DNA of 64,000 bases, taken from positions 682,001-746,000 of the forward strand of contig CAWCUZ010000002.1 of assembly GCA_963798795.1 (NCBI GenBank), written 5' to 3'. A program made the position numbers and the translations under genes. The notes beneath the pieces are model-generated. The model was not told where the DNA came from. It saw nothing but the letters and a program-made list of their open reading frames with translations, and made no database searches. Shown here in pieces: positions 15,915 through 23,695 of the stretch. This stretch comes from CAWCUZ01 sp963798795 (GTDB taxonomy: Bacteria > Acidobacteriota > Vicinamibacteria > Vicinamibacterales > SCN-69-37). Numbering within the stretch: position 1 is the first letter of the stretch; each line of letters begins with the position of its first letter.

Positions 15915-16922
15915 ATGGCCATCAAAGTCGGCATCAACGGCTTCGGCAGAATCGGACGCAACATCATGCGGGCGGCCCTGGCGCACCAGGACATCGACTT
16001 CGTCGCCGTCAACGACCTGACCGACGCCGCCACGCTCGCCCACCTGCTGAAGTACGACTCGATTCTCGGCAACTTGCGGGCCGTCATTCACGCCTCGGGC
16101 GATCGGATCACGGTCGACGACGATACGTTCCAGGTGCTCGCCGAACGAGACCCGGCCAAGCTGCCGTGGAAGGACCTCGGCGTCGACGTCGTGTTCGAGT
16201 CGACGGGCAAGTTCACCCGGCGCGACGACGCGGCCAAGCACCTGGCGGCCGGCGCCAAACGGGTCATCATCACGGCCCCGGCCAAGGGCCCGGACGTGAC
16301 GGTGGTGATGGGCGTCAACCACGACGACTACGACCCGGCGAAGCACCAGATCATCTCCAACGCGTCGTGCACCACCAATTGCCTCGCGCCCATCGTGAAG
16401 GTGCTGCACGAGAGCTTCGGCGTCGCCAAGGGCTGGATGACGACGGTGCACTCCTACACGAACGACCAGCACCTGCTGGACCTGCCGCACAAGGACCTGC
16501 GGCGCGCGCGTGCTGCGGCGCTGTCGATCATCCCGACGACGACCGGCGCCGCGACGGCGGTCGGCGAGGTGCTGCCGGACCTGAAGGGCAAGCTTGACGG
16601 GATCGCCATGCGGGTGCCGACGCCCAACGTGTCGACCGTGGATCTGACCGCCCTGCTCGACACGCCGACGTCGGCCGACAAGATCAACGCCGCCTTCAAG
16701 GCCGCCGCCGAGAACGCGTACCGCGGCATCATCGAGTACGTGACGGCGCCGCTCGTGTCGGTCGACTTCCGCGGCAACGCGCACTCGGCCATGCTCGACG
16801 CGGCCTACACGAAGATGATCGGCGACAACTTCGTGAAGGTCCTCGCCTGGTACGACAACGAGTGGGGCTACTCGAGCCGGTGCATCGACCTGCTGCGCTT
16901 GATGGAACGCAAGGGGATCTGA
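15915..16922 (+). CDS. gap: Glyceraldehyde-3-phosphate dehydrogenase, type I
   Basis: A 335-residue glycolytic enzyme interconverting glyceraldehyde 3-phosphate and 1,3-bisphosphoglycerate. It has the NAD-binding start KVGINGFGRIGRNIMRA, the catalytic cysteine in SNASCTTNCLAP (about residue 153), VHSYTNDQ and the C-terminal WYDNEWGYSSR. A strong AGGAG ribosome site precedes the ATG. It is first in a gap-pgk-tpiA-secG run, the common bacterial arrangement. Confidence 0.97.
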   Translation: MAIKVGINGFGRIGRNIMRAALAHQDIDFVAVNDLTDAATLAHLLKYDSILGNLRAVIHASGDRITVDDDTFQVLAERDPAKLPWKDLGVDVVFESTGKFTRRDDAAKHLAAGAKRVIITAPAKGPDVTVVMGVNHDDYDPAKHQIISNASCTTNCLAPIVKVLHESFGVAKGWMTTVHSYTNDQHLLDLPHKDLRRARAAALSIIPTTTGAATAVGEVLPDLKGKLDGIAMRVPTPNVSTVDLTALLDTPTSADKINAAFKAAAENAYRGIIEYVTAPLVSVDFRGNAHSAMLDAAYTKMIGDNFVKVLAWYDNEWGYSSRCIDLLRLMERKGI

Positions 16923-16924
16923 TC

Positions 16925-18106
16925 GTGGCGCTGCGCACGATCCGCGACCTGGAGATCGACGGCCGGCGCGTCTTCATCCGCGTCGACTTCAACGTCCCGC
17001 TCGAAGCGGGGCGCGTCGCGGACGACACGCGCATCCGCGCGGCCCTGCCGACGATCCACTATGCGCTCGAGCACGGCGCGACGGTCATCCTCGCGTCGCA
17101 CCTCGGCCGGCCCAAGGGCAAGGTCAGGCCCGAATGCAGCCTCCAGCCGATCGCCGATCACCTGGCGGGGCTGCTCGGACGGCCGGTCGCATTCGCCCCC
17201 GACTGCGTCGGCCCGGCGGCGCGCGCGGCGATCGAGGCGAACCCGCGCGGCGTGATCCTGCTCGAGAATCTCCGTTTCCATGCGGGAGAGGAACAGAACG
17301 ACCCCGGGTTCGCGCGACAGCTCGCGGAGCTGGCCGACGTGTACGTGAACGACGCATTCGGATCGGCCCATCGCGCACACGCGTCCACCGAAGGGATCGC
17401 CCACATCGTCACGACCGCGGCGGCCGGCTTCCTGATGGCGGCTGAGGTGGAGTACCTGGGCAAGGCGCTGCACGCGCCGGAGCGGCCGTTCGTCGCGATC
17501 CTGGGCGGCGCCAAGGTCTCGGACAAGCTCGAGGTGATCGAGAATCTGGTCTCGCGCGTCGACGCGCTGCTCATCGGCGGCGCGATGGCGTACACGTTCC
17601 TCAAGGCGGAAGGGCTGCCCGTCGGCCGGTCGCTGGTGGAGGACGGGCTCCTCGACACGGCGCACGACCTGCGCGCGCGCGCCACCGCGAGGGGCGTCCG
17701 GTTCGAGCTGCCGGTCGATCACGTCGTGGCCGGGCGCGCCGACGCCGCCGCGCCCGCGCAGACGATTCCGGCCGGCGACCCGGCCATCGGCGATCGGATG
17801 GGGCTCGACATCGGACCGCAGACCGTGGCCCGGTACGGCGAGGTGATCCGCGGCGCCCGGACGGTGGTCTGGAACGGTCCGATGGGCGTCTTCGAGATCG
17901 AACCGTTCGCGGCCGGCACCCTGGGCGTCGCGCGCGCCGTGGCGGCGGTGCACGGCACATCGATTGTCGGGGGCGGCGACTCGGTGGCCGCGGTGTCACG
18001 CGCCGGCCTGGCGGACAAGATGACGCATATCTCCACGGGCGGCGGAGCGTCGCTCGAATTCCTCGGCGGCCGCACGCTGCCGGGCGTGGCGGCGCTGGAG
18101 CGCTGA
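16925..18106 (+). CDS. pgk: Phosphoglycerate kinase
   Basis: A 393-residue kinase transferring phosphate from 1,3-bisphosphoglycerate to ADP. Family landmarks are VFIRVDFNVPLEAGRV, the substrate loop SHLGRPKGK, FGSAHRAHAS, ILGGAKVSDKL, VVWNGPMGVFE and SIVGGGDSVAAV. The GTG at 16925, 2 nt after the gap stop, gives the expected N-terminus; the same frame upstream only overlaps the end of gap. Confidence 0.97.
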   Translation: MALRTIRDLEIDGRRVFIRVDFNVPLEAGRVADDTRIRAALPTIHYALEHGATVILASHLGRPKGKVRPECSLQPIADHLAGLLGRPVAFAPDCVGPAARAAIEANPRGVILLENLRFHAGEEQNDPGFARQLAELADVYVNDAFGSAHRAHASTEGIAHIVTTAAAGFLMAAEVEYLGKALHAPERPFVAILGGAKVSDKLEVIENLVSRVDALLIGGAMAYTFLKAEGLPVGRSLVEDGLLDTAHDLRARATARGVRFELPVDHVVAGRADAAAPAQTIPAGDPAIGDRMGLDIGPQTVARYGEVIRGARTVVWNGPMGVFEIEPFAAGTLGVARAVAAVHGTSIVGGGDSVAAVSRAGLADKMTHISTGGGASLEFLGGRTLPGVAALER

Positions 18107-18107
18107 G

Positions 18108-18887
18108 ATGGCCGAGCCGGATCCCGTCCGCCCGCCGCTGTTCGCCGCCAACTGGAAGATGCACAAGACGCAGCGCGACGCGCTGGCATACGTGCGCGAG
18201 CTCTCCGCGCTGACCCGCGATCTGGAGGGCGTCGATCTGGTCGTGGCCGCGCCGTTCACCGCGCTGGCCGCCACAGCCGAGGCTGCGCGCAACACCGGCC
18301 TCCGCGTGGCGGCGCAGGACGTGTACTTCGAGCGCGAGGGCGCCTTCACGGGCGAGATCAGCGCCGGCATGGTCAAGGACGCGGGCGCCGACGCCGTCAT
18401 CGTCGGGCACTCGGAACGGCGGCGCCTGTTCGGCGAGACGGACGAGTGGGTGAACCGCAAGCTGCGGACGGCGCTGGCCGCCGAGCTCACGCCGATCGTG
18501 TGCGTCGGCGAGATGCTGGAGGAGCGTGAGCGCGGCGCCACGCTGGCGGTGCTCGACCGGCAGTTGAAGGTCGCATTCGACGGCGTGCCGGGCGGGCAGG
18601 TCGGCGCGATCGTCCTTGCGTACGAGCCGGTCTGGGCGATCGGCACGGGACGAAACGCCACGGCGGCGGAAGCCGGCGAGGCGCACGCCCACATCCGCGG
18701 GCGGCTCCGGGGCTGGTTCGGCGGTGCGGCGGCCGAGACCTGCCGGATTCTCTATGGCGGATCGGTCAAGCCGGACAACATCGGCGACCTCATCGCGCTC
18801 CCCGACGTGGACGGAGCGCTGGTGGGCGGCGCCAGCCTGGACGTGCGGACGTTTTTCGACATCGTCACACGCGGGACGAGGGGCTAG
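18108..18887 (+). CDS. tpiA: Triosephosphate isomerase
   Basis: A 259-residue TIM barrel interconverting dihydroxyacetone phosphate and glyceraldehyde 3-phosphate. It carries FAANWKMHK (catalytic Lys), VIVGHSERRRLFGE (catalytic His), AYEPVWAIGTG (catalytic Glu followed by the flexible loop) and ILYGGSVKPDN. The start is 1 nt after the pgk stop. Confidence 0.97.
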   Translation: MAEPDPVRPPLFAANWKMHKTQRDALAYVRELSALTRDLEGVDLVVAAPFTALAATAEAARNTGLRVAAQDVYFEREGAFTGEISAGMVKDAGADAVIVGHSERRRLFGETDEWVNRKLRTALAAELTPIVCVGEMLEERERGATLAVLDRQLKVAFDGVPGGQVGAIVLAYEPVWAIGTGRNATAAEAGEAHAHIRGRLRGWFGGAAAETCRILYGGSVKPDNIGDLIALPDVDGALVGGASLDVRTFFDIVTRGTRG

Positions 18888-18979
18888 GCTCTCGCTCGCG
18901 GATCGCGGCCTGGTATCCGAAGACCCAGAGCCCAGGCCCCCAGGGCCGCCTGCCCGTCAGGTCGGCCCAGGGGCCGCGG

Positions 18980-18985
18980 TATACT
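18980..18985 (+). promoter_or_regulatory. Possible secG -10 (leaderless configuration)
   Basis: TATACT at 18980-18985 is 8 nt before the secG ATG, so transcription would start almost at the start codon. No Shine-Dalgarno sequence is visible there. Read-through from tpiA is also likely. Confidence 0.4.
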
Positions 18986-18993
18986 CGACTGCT

Positions 18994-19458
18994 ATGTATT
19001 ACGTCTTCGTCTTCGTGTACGTCCTCACCTGCGCGCTGCTCCTGACGGTGGTGCTGCTGCAGCAGGGCAAGGGCGGCGACATCGCGGCGGCGTTCGGCGG
19101 GTCGAGCAGCCAGACGGCGTTCGGCGCCCGATCGGGCGCGACGGTCCTCACACGGGCCACAACCATCCTGGGCACGATGTTCATGCTCGGCGCGCTCGGT
19201 CTGGCGATCGTCACGGAATCCGCCGGCGAAGGCGGCTCGGTCGTGAGCGGCGTCTCCGCGCCGGCCCAGACGGCGCCCGCCCCGCCGGCCCTGCCGGTCA
19301 CGCCGGCGACCACACCGCCCGCGGGCGGAGGTGGCGGCGGCACGTCGCAGCCTCCCAGCGGCGGCCAGACCAAGCCCGGCGGCGGCGGTGGCGACCAGAC
19401 GCCGCCCGCGGCCGGCAAGCCCACGCCGCCGAAATCGGGCGGGGGCGGCGGGTTCTAG
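18994..19458 (+). CDS. secG: Preprotein translocase subunit SecG with long Gly/Pro-rich tail
   Basis: A SecYEG channel accessory subunit. The core is canonical: a first helix (YYVFVFVYVLTCALLLTVVLL), LLQQGKGGDIAAAFGGSSS with the family QxGKGG...GG pattern, and a second helix (ILGTMFMLGALGLAIV). After about residue 80, a tail of about 70 residues is almost entirely Ala, Pro, Gly, Thr and Gln, ending in GGGGGF. Typical SecG is 70-110 residues, so this 154-residue form is at the long end. Position after tpiA is the usual one. Confidence 0.92.
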   Translation: MYYVFVFVYVLTCALLLTVVLLQQGKGGDIAAAFGGSSSQTAFGARSGATVLTRATTILGTMFMLGALGLAIVTESAGEGGSVVSGVSAPAQTAPAPPALPVTPATTPPAGGGGGGTSQPPSGGQTKPGGGGGDQTPPAAGKPTPPKSGGGGGF

Positions 19459-19507
19459 CGCGCCGCTTCGGATCAGGCCCGAGGCACCGGGCCCTGGGCG
19501 GCAGCGC

Positions 19508-20443
19508 ATGCGGTTGAGCACGCGAATCGCGGCGCTTGCGGCCGCGGCGCTGACGGCCGGCTACGGCGGTTTCTCGGCCTGCGTCGTCTCGACCGCACTC
19601 ACGCCCCAGCACAATTGTCCGCCGAGCGGCGGTCCCCCACCGGGTCTGGCCGTCGAACGCCTGGACCTCCACAACCATGCAGACGACGTCCGGCTGACCG
19701 CGTGGCTGGCGGGGGCGCCAGCCGATCGGGCGGTCGTCCTGGTTCACGGCATCGACCTCGACGGGTGGGCGGGGTATCAACGTGACCTCGCGCGCGCGTA
19801 CATCGACGCAGGATTTCGGGTTCTCGTCTTCGACCTGCGCGCGCACGGCCGCTCGGACGGCAATCGCATCAGCCTCGGCCGATTCGAACGCGGGGACATT
19901 CGAGCGGCGGTCGACCTGCTGCTGTCCCGGGGCGTTCCGCCAGGCCGAATCGGATTGCACGGCACGTCGTACGGCGCCGCCCTGGCGCTGCTGGCGGCAG
20001 CCCAAATCCCGGCGGTTGGCGCGGTGGTCGCCGACAGCTCCTACGCCGACGTCCGCGATCTGCTTGCCGGGGAAGTCGCTCGCCGCGTGCATGTGCCGGG
20101 CCCCATCGTCGGGTGGTCCCTGAAGCCCGGCATCATCGGCATGGCGCGCCTGGCGTTCGGCATCGATCTGTCAGCCGTTGCGCCCGAAAGCGCGGTCGCG
20201 CACATCGCGCCGCGACCGCTGCTGCTGATTCACGGCGGGCAGGATCCGCAGGTTCCACCCGATCAGGCACGTCGGCTGAAGGACCGCGCCGGCCCGACGG
20301 CCGAGCTGTGGATGATCGACGGAGCCAGGCACGCCGAGGGCGCGCGTTTGGCGCCCTGCTACACGGAACCGTCGCCGCATCGCCGGGCGTTTCTGGCACG
20401 CGTGGTGTCGTTCATGAACAAGGCGATGTCGCCGCAAGGGTGA
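19508..20443 (+). CDS. Alpha/beta hydrolase, secreted or membrane-anchored
   Basis: A 311-residue alpha/beta-hydrolase of the serine aminopeptidase/BEM46 type. The N-terminal hydrophobic segment (IAALAAAALTAGYGGFSACVV) is a signal or anchor. The oxyanion region is VLVHGIDLDGW, the nucleophile elbow is GLHGTSYGAA with Ser154, the acid is in HGGQDPQVP and the histidine in GARHAEGA. The substrate is unknown. It lies downstream of secG and converges on the ADOP permease gene. Confidence 0.8.
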   Translation: MRLSTRIAALAAAALTAGYGGFSACVVSTALTPQHNCPPSGGPPPGLAVERLDLHNHADDVRLTAWLAGAPADRAVVLVHGIDLDGWAGYQRDLARAYIDAGFRVLVFDLRAHGRSDGNRISLGRFERGDIRAAVDLLLSRGVPPGRIGLHGTSYGAALALLAAAQIPAVGAVVADSSYADVRDLLAGEVARRVHVPGPIVGWSLKPGIIGMARLAFGIDLSAVAPESAVAHIAPRPLLLIHGGQDPQVPPDQARRLKDRAGPTAELWMIDGARHAEGARLAPCYTEPSPHRRAFLARVVSFMNKAMSPQG

Positions 20444-20465
20444 TCCGGACCGGCTGCGCTGGCGC

Positions 20466-22928
20466 CTACTCGTGCCTCAACGCCGTCATCACCGGCACCC
20501 TGGCCGCCCGGCGCGCCGGCAGGTAGCACGCGACGAGCGCCAGCGCGCCGAGGCCCCCGGCCACGCCCACGAACGTCGCCCAGTCGTGCGCGTTGACGAG
20601 CGGCAGGAAGCGCGCGAGCACCCGGCCCATGACGAACGACAGGCCGAGGCCCACGCCGATGCCGATCACGACCAGCTGCAGTCCCTGTCCGAGGATCAGC
20701 CGCAGCACGCCGCGCGGCTCGGCGCCGAGCGCCACCCGGATGCCGATCTCCCGCGTCCGCAGCGTGGCGCCGAACGACACGACGCCGTAGACCCCGATGA
20801 GCGCGAGCATCAGGCCCAGCAGGCCCATGCCGCCGGCCTGGATGGCGCCAAGGCGGAAGATCAGGAACCCGAAGATCCCCGACAAGGCGTCGTCCATCGT
20901 GCGCAGGTCGCGGATGGGCAGGTCCGGCGCGAGCGCCCGAATTTCGCGCTCGAGGCGCGGTCCAAGGGCGGCCGGGTCACCGGCGGTCCGCACGTGGATC
21001 GTGCGCAGCGTCAGGTCGCGCACGAGCGGCAGGTACAGAAACGGCCGCGGCGATTCGAAGATCAGGACGTACCGGCTGTCGCGCGCGACGCCGACCACCT
21101 CGAGGATGTGATCCTCCATGTTGTACAGGTGCAGGCGCTTGCCGATCGGATCCTGCCCCGGCCAGTATTTCGCCGCCATCGACTCGTTGACGATGGCCGC
21201 GCGCCGGGTCCTCGACGTGTAGACCTCGTCCTCCTCGGTGAACGCCCGGCCGCGGACGATCGGAATGCCCATCGTGCGGAAGTAGTCGTGCCCGACATGG
21301 TTGAGGAAGGTGGCCGGCGGCTGCGTGTCGGCGGCGGCTGGCTGGCCCTCGATGTAGATGGCGCCGCCGCCGAACAGATAGCTCATCGGCGTGGTGAAGG
21401 CGAGCGAGACGGCCTCGACGTCGGGCCACGCGCCGACCCGGTGCAACAGCTCCTTGTAGAACGCGTCCGACCGGTCGTCCGTGTCGCCGATCTGCCGCGG
21501 ATCGAGTCGCGCCGTCAGCAGCCGATGGGCGTCGAAGCCGAGATCGATCTGCTGCGCGGCCGCGAGCGTGCGGATGAACAGGCCGGCGACGACGAGCAGG
21601 GCGAGCGCGCCCGAGATCTGGCCGACGACGAGCAGGCGGCGGAGCCGCTGGCGGTCGAGGCTGTCCGACTGCGCCTTGCCGCCGTCGTGCAGCGCGGCTC
21701 GGGCGTCGGCCCTCGACGCGCGCCACGCCGGCCACCACCCGATCAGGACGCCGGTCGCGATCGCCGCGCCGAACGAGAAGACGAACACGTTCCAGTTGAA
21801 CGACACGTCGATCTTGAGCGGCAGGTCCGCGCCCAGGTCGAGCCGCGCGATGTAGCCGGCCGTGACCCACTGCCCGACGAGGTAGCCGGCCGCGCCGCCG
21901 AGCGTCGAGAGCAGCAGGCCTTCGGTCACCATCTGCCGGACGAGCCGGCCGCGGCTCGCCCCGAGTGCGGCGCGCACGGCCATCTCGCGCTGCCGTGCCG
22001 TCGCGCGCACGAGAAGCAGGTTCGCCACGTTCATGCACGCGAGCAGCAGTACCAGGCCGGCCACCATCAGCCCGAAGACCTGCACGAGCGGGATGGCGCG
22101 GCTCACGGCGCTCATCGGCAGCGGCCGCGCGCGAGTCTCGGGCACCACGCGCGCCGAAATGCCCTTGTCCGACTCCGGGTGCTCCGCCTCGAGGACCGGC
22201 ATCAGCACGTCCATCGCCGCCTGGGCGTCGGTCAGCGAGACGCCCGGCTTCAGACGCGCCAGGACCTGGAGCGGCCGCGCCTTGCGATCGTGGTACAGCC
22301 AGCGCGTCACGTCCGGCGAGATGAACTGGTAGTCGTCGATCGTGAGGTAGCCGTCGACCTCGATCCCCATGTACGGTCCGAGGAATGCCGGATCGACCAC
22401 GCCGGTGACGACCGCGGCCGCGCCGTCGATGCGCACCGGCTGTCCGATCGCGGCCGGATCGCCGCCGAACGTCTTCATCCAGAACGAGTGGCCGAGCACG
22501 ACGTGCACCGGCGAGCCCGACGGCTGCGTGAAGAGCCGGCCGGCCGCGGGCCGCACGCCGAGGCCGCTGAAGAAGTTGTCGCTGACGCAGACGAACCAGA
22601 ACTGGGAGGCCTTGTTGTTCGCCGTGAAGCCGCCGATCCGAGCCATGTAGCCCGTCACGGCACGGAACGGATCGCCGCGTTCCTGCAGGTCCTTCAGTTG
22701 TTCGGTCGAGAACGTGAATTGAAACCCGCCCGTGTCGTCGCCGCGCGTGTCGGCGGCAATCGCGACGATGCGATCGGCGTCGGCCACGGCCAGGGGACGC
22801 AGGGCCGCGTTGAGCAGGCCGTACAGCGCCGTGTTCGCCCCGAGGCCGATGGCGAGCGTGAGCACGGCCGTCGCCGTGAACGACTTGTGGGCCCAGAGGA
22901 AGCGGGCGGCGTAGCCGAGGTCGCGCAC
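20466..22928 (-). CDS. ADOP-class MacB/FtsX-like permease (orphan)
   Basis: An 820-residue permease with two MacB periplasmic-core/FtsX units and no ATPase domain. The first helix is FTATAVLTLAIGLGANTALY; the middle block has LVLLLACMNVANLLLVRATA and MAVRAALGASRGRLVRQM, the hallmark pair. The second FtsX half begins near LGLMLALIGVYGVVSFGATL, with IGIRVALGAEPRGVLRL. No ABC ATPase gene or PadR gene adjoins it. It starts with GTG at 22928; the transported substrate is unknown. Confidence 0.85.
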   Translation of the reverse strand: MRDLGYAARFLWAHKSFTATAVLTLAIGLGANTALYGLLNAALRPLAVADADRIVAIAADTRGDDTGGFQFTFSTEQLKDLQERGDPFRAVTGYMARIGGFTANNKASQFWFVCVSDNFFSGLGVRPAAGRLFTQPSGSPVHVVLGHSFWMKTFGGDPAAIGQPVRIDGAAAVVTGVVDPAFLGPYMGIEVDGYLTIDDYQFISPDVTRWLYHDRKARPLQVLARLKPGVSLTDAQAAMDVLMPVLEAEHPESDKGISARVVPETRARPLPMSAVSRAIPLVQVFGLMVAGLVLLLACMNVANLLLVRATARQREMAVRAALGASRGRLVRQMVTEGLLLSTLGGAAGYLVGQWVTAGYIARLDLGADLPLKIDVSFNWNVFVFSFGAAIATGVLIGWWPAWRASRADARAALHDGGKAQSDSLDRQRLRRLLVVGQISGALALLVVAGLFIRTLAAAQQIDLGFDAHRLLTARLDPRQIGDTDDRSDAFYKELLHRVGAWPDVEAVSLAFTTPMSYLFGGGAIYIEGQPAAADTQPPATFLNHVGHDYFRTMGIPIVRGRAFTEEDEVYTSRTRRAAIVNESMAAKYWPGQDPIGKRLHLYNMEDHILEVVGVARDSRYVLIFESPRPFLYLPLVRDLTLRTIHVRTAGDPAALGPRLEREIRALAPDLPIRDLRTMDDALSGIFGFLIFRLGAIQAGGMGLLGLMLALIGVYGVVSFGATLRTREIGIRVALGAEPRGVLRLILGQGLQLVVIGIGVGLGLSFVMGRVLARFLPLVNAHDWATFVGVAGGLGALALVACYLPARRAARVPVMTALRHE

Positions 22929-23019
22929 GTAGGGATTCTAGCGGCGTCGCAGACGGCGGGCGTGGGCCGGCCGGGTGGACGCAGGGGCGCGGGTGACGTA
23001 GGCGGCGGGCTTCAGCCTG

Positions 23020-23097
23020 CAGGTTCAGGGTCCAGCGTTCAGGGTTCGGTTCCGGGTTCGGGGTTCCGGGTTCGGGGTTCGCGGTTCAGGGTTCGCT
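23020..23097. repeat. Degenerate GGGTTC(N) tandem array
   Basis: About ten imperfect 6-8 bp units of the GGGTTCG/GGGTTCC type lie between the permease start and tRNA-Leu. The array is low in complexity, with no spacer structure that would suggest CRISPR. A TACACT -10-like hexamer follows at 23102-23107, 52 nt before the tRNA. Confidence 0.75.
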
Positions 23098-23158
23098 GCT
23101 GTACACTCTGGGTTTCGGTCGACGCGCCACCGCGTGTCCCGCACGACCGGACCCACTT

Positions 23159-23245
23159 GCGGAAGTGGCGGAACTGGCAGACGCACCAGCTTGAGGGGCT
23201 GGCGCTCGCAAGAGCGTGGGGGTTCGAATCCCCCCTTCCGCACCA
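23159..23245 (+). tRNA. tRNA-Leu (anticodon GAG)
   Basis: The acceptor GCGGAAG pairs with CTTCCGC. The anticodon stem CCAGC/GCTGG encloses loop TTGAGGG, giving GAG. A long variable arm (CGCTCGCAAGAGCG) marks a class II tRNA, and CCA is encoded at 23243-23245. Confidence 0.95.
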
Positions 23246-23295
23246 AATACTTGAATCGGTCAACTGGCCGAACAGCAGTCCTTTGGATGCTTACC

Positions 23296-23324
23296 TTGAC
23301 ATCCTAGGTGAAGGCGCCTAGGCT
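23296..23324 (+). promoter_or_regulatory. padR/ADOP promoter with embedded palindrome
   Basis: TTGACA (23296-23301), a 17-nt spacer and TAGGCT (23319-23324) form a strong promoter. Two CCTAGG hexamers separated by 8 nt (23303-23308 and 23317-23322) sit in the spacer and overlap the -10, a likely PadR operator. The predicted start at about 23331 is within 2 nt of the padR ATG. Confidence 0.7.
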
Positions 23325-23332
23325 CACCTCGA

Positions 23333-23695
23333 ATGTCTACTCGGGACGAGCGCGAACGCCTTGACCTTCTGCAGGGCACTCTCGATCTGCTCATTCTCCG
23401 CACGCTTCGTCTCGGGCCCGCGCACGGTCACACGATCGCCAAGGCCATCGAGCGCGGCTCCGACGAGGTGCTGCAGGTGGAGCAAGGGTCGCTCTATCCG
23501 GCCCTCCATCGACTCATCAAGCGTGGTTGGATCGGGTTCGAGACCGGCACGTCCGAGAACAATCGGCGGGCAAAGTTCTACCGACTCACGGCAGCGGGCC
23601 GCCGGCGGCTCGCCGTCGAAACGAGCAAGTGGGACCGGATGGTCGCGGCCATCGCGCGTATTTTGCGGCCTCCGGCGGCTGAAAGGGAACGATGA
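23333..23695 (+). CDS. PadR family transcriptional regulator
   Basis: A 120-residue PadR-s2-type winged-helix repressor. It begins with LLQGTLDLLILRTLRLGPAH, then HTIAKAIERGSDEVLQVEQG, SLYPALHRLIKRGWIG and the wing YRLTAAGRRRL. PadR proteins of this class are typically encoded just before an ADOP permease and repress the pair. The ATG overlaps the predicted transcription start (leaderless), and the stop overlaps the permease start as ATGA. Confidence 0.92.
   Translation: MSTRDERERLDLLQGTLDLLILRTLRLGPAHGHTIAKAIERGSDEVLQVEQGSLYPALHRLIKRGWIGFETGTSENNRRAKFYRLTAAGRRRLAVETSKWDRMVAAIARILRPPAAERER

Noticed and set aside
23020..23097. Possible CRISPR array
   Set aside because: Units are only 6-8 bp and contiguous, with no unique spacers; no cas genes in the window.
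20472..23321. 949-codon plus-strand open frame opposite the ADOP permease
   Set aside because: Composition is that of an antisense shadow; the minus strand encodes a complete permease and the frame runs through tRNA-Leu.
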